The notes under the pieces are model-generated. The model saw nothing but the letters and a program-made list of their open reading frames with translations, made no database searches and was not told the DNA's origin. DNA of 13,005 nt from JACVRM01 sp046262315 (GTDB taxonomy: Bacteria; Actinomycetota; Thermoleophilia; Gaiellales; Gaiellaceae): positions 1 to 13,005 of the forward strand of contig JBHEMZ010000075.1 in assembly GCA_046262315.1 (NCBI GenBank), in the 5' to 3' direction. Both the position numbers and the translations under genes were made by a program. Within the stretch, counting starts at the first letter, position 1; every line of letters starts with the position of its first letter. Positions 12,503 to 13,005 of the stretch are shown piece after piece.

Positions 12503-13005
12503 CTAGGCGCCGCGGCTGGCGACCAGCGGCCCCGTGTCGAGCGGGTCGTAGCCGAGCCGGGCGGCGATCGCCTCGCTCGTCGGCTCGGTACCCTCCGCCC
12601 AGAGCGAGCGCAGGAGCTCGCCCGTGGCGGCGTCGCACCACCAGCCCTCGCCGACCTCGCGCCGCAGGTGGTCGCGAAGCTGCGAGGAGCGGATCCAGGC
12701 CCGCAGGTAGTCGGCCGAGTAGAAGCCGGCGTCCATGTCGGCTAGGTAGTTGTCGGGGCGGTAGTGAATGCCCGCGGCCCTCGTAAGGAGCTCGGAGTAC
12801 CGGTCGGGCCCGGCGCCTCCGTCGCCGAACGTCGACCAGAACTCGAGCTCGAACTCGAGCTTCGCCACGTAGCGACGGAAGAGGAAGAGCTCGACGAAGC
12901 CGGCCGCCTCGGCGTTCTCGGCCGCCTGCTCCGGCGAGAGCCCGAAGTGCCGCTCGTGCCAGCCCGGCTCGCGCGAGATCGCCTCGACGATGTACGAGTA
13001 GATCT
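12503..13005 (-). CDS. C-terminal part of a probable M3-like (gluzincin) metallopeptidase
   Basis: The frame is open from the right edge to TAG at 12503, giving the last 167 residues. It includes SREPGWHERHFG, FVELFLFRRYVAKLEFELEFW, then ADMDAGFYSADYLRAWIRSSQLRDHLRREVG and a tail GELLRSLWAEGTEPTSEAIAARLGYD. The 'Y-x-A-x-YLRAW ... QLR' helix followed by a short tail matches the C-terminal end of M3/M2-type peptidases as I know them. The HExxH site would lie upstream, outside the window, so the assignment is moderate. An internal GTG near 12868 is not the start because clear coding sequence continues before it. Confidence 0.6.
   Translation of the reverse strand, partial: IYSYIVEAISREPGWHERHFGLSPEQAAENAEAAGFVELFLFRRYVAKLEFELEFWSTFGDGGAGPDRYSELLTRAAGIHYRPDNYLADMDAGFYSADYLRAWIRSSQLRDHLRREVGEGWWCDAATGELLRSLWAEGTEPTSEAIAARLGYDPLDTGPLVASRGA

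Overview
The window is GC-rich bacterial DNA with GTG starts, 4-bp gene overlaps, leaderless-looking promoters and many small exported lipoproteins. It resembles a deep-branching actinobacterium of the Thermoleophilia type (Gaiellales or Solirubrobacterales, often known from metagenomes). That placement is an inference from gene style and protein resemblance; no rRNA gene is present.

Layout. Positions 1-165 hold an internal piece of an IS256-family transposase. Next to it lies a signal-peptide-coding stub on the minus strand, so this looks like an insertion/deletion scar. A probable minus-strand pair follows: an MFS transporter with a C-terminal cyclic-nucleotide-binding domain (813-2483) and then a small lipoprotein (376-774). 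Divergent from the transporter is a 79-residue acidic protein built of repeated AEDPR units (2596-2835), which ends at a strong intrinsic terminator.

The centre is one long minus-strand gene run (7100 down to 2920). In order of transcription it encodes an ECF sigma factor, an 84-residue unknown protein, a cyclodeaminase-like protein (FTCD_C/FchA family), a cytoplasmic subtilisin-like peptidase, a GAF-domain protein and an M16 zinc peptidase. Junctions are overlaps of 1 or 4 bp or gaps of 9 and 17 bp, so this is almost certainly a single operon. I cannot match it to a described pathway, and it is the best candidate here for an uncharacterised system. A divergent aquaporin gene (7186-7995) shares its upstream region.

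On the right come a 3-methyladenine DNA glycosylase I gene, an 82-residue hydrophilic protein, and the decayed N-terminus of a LuxR-type ATPase regulator. Then comes a whole IS256-family element (9275-10688) with matching ends and a perfect 8-bp target duplication; its transposase carries a one-base frameshift. Beyond it are a bicupin gene, a cluster of palindromic hairpin repeats showing a compensatory base change, a tRNA-Glu(CTC) gene, a second cysteine-rich lipoprotein and the C-terminal part of a probable M3-like peptidase running off the right edge.
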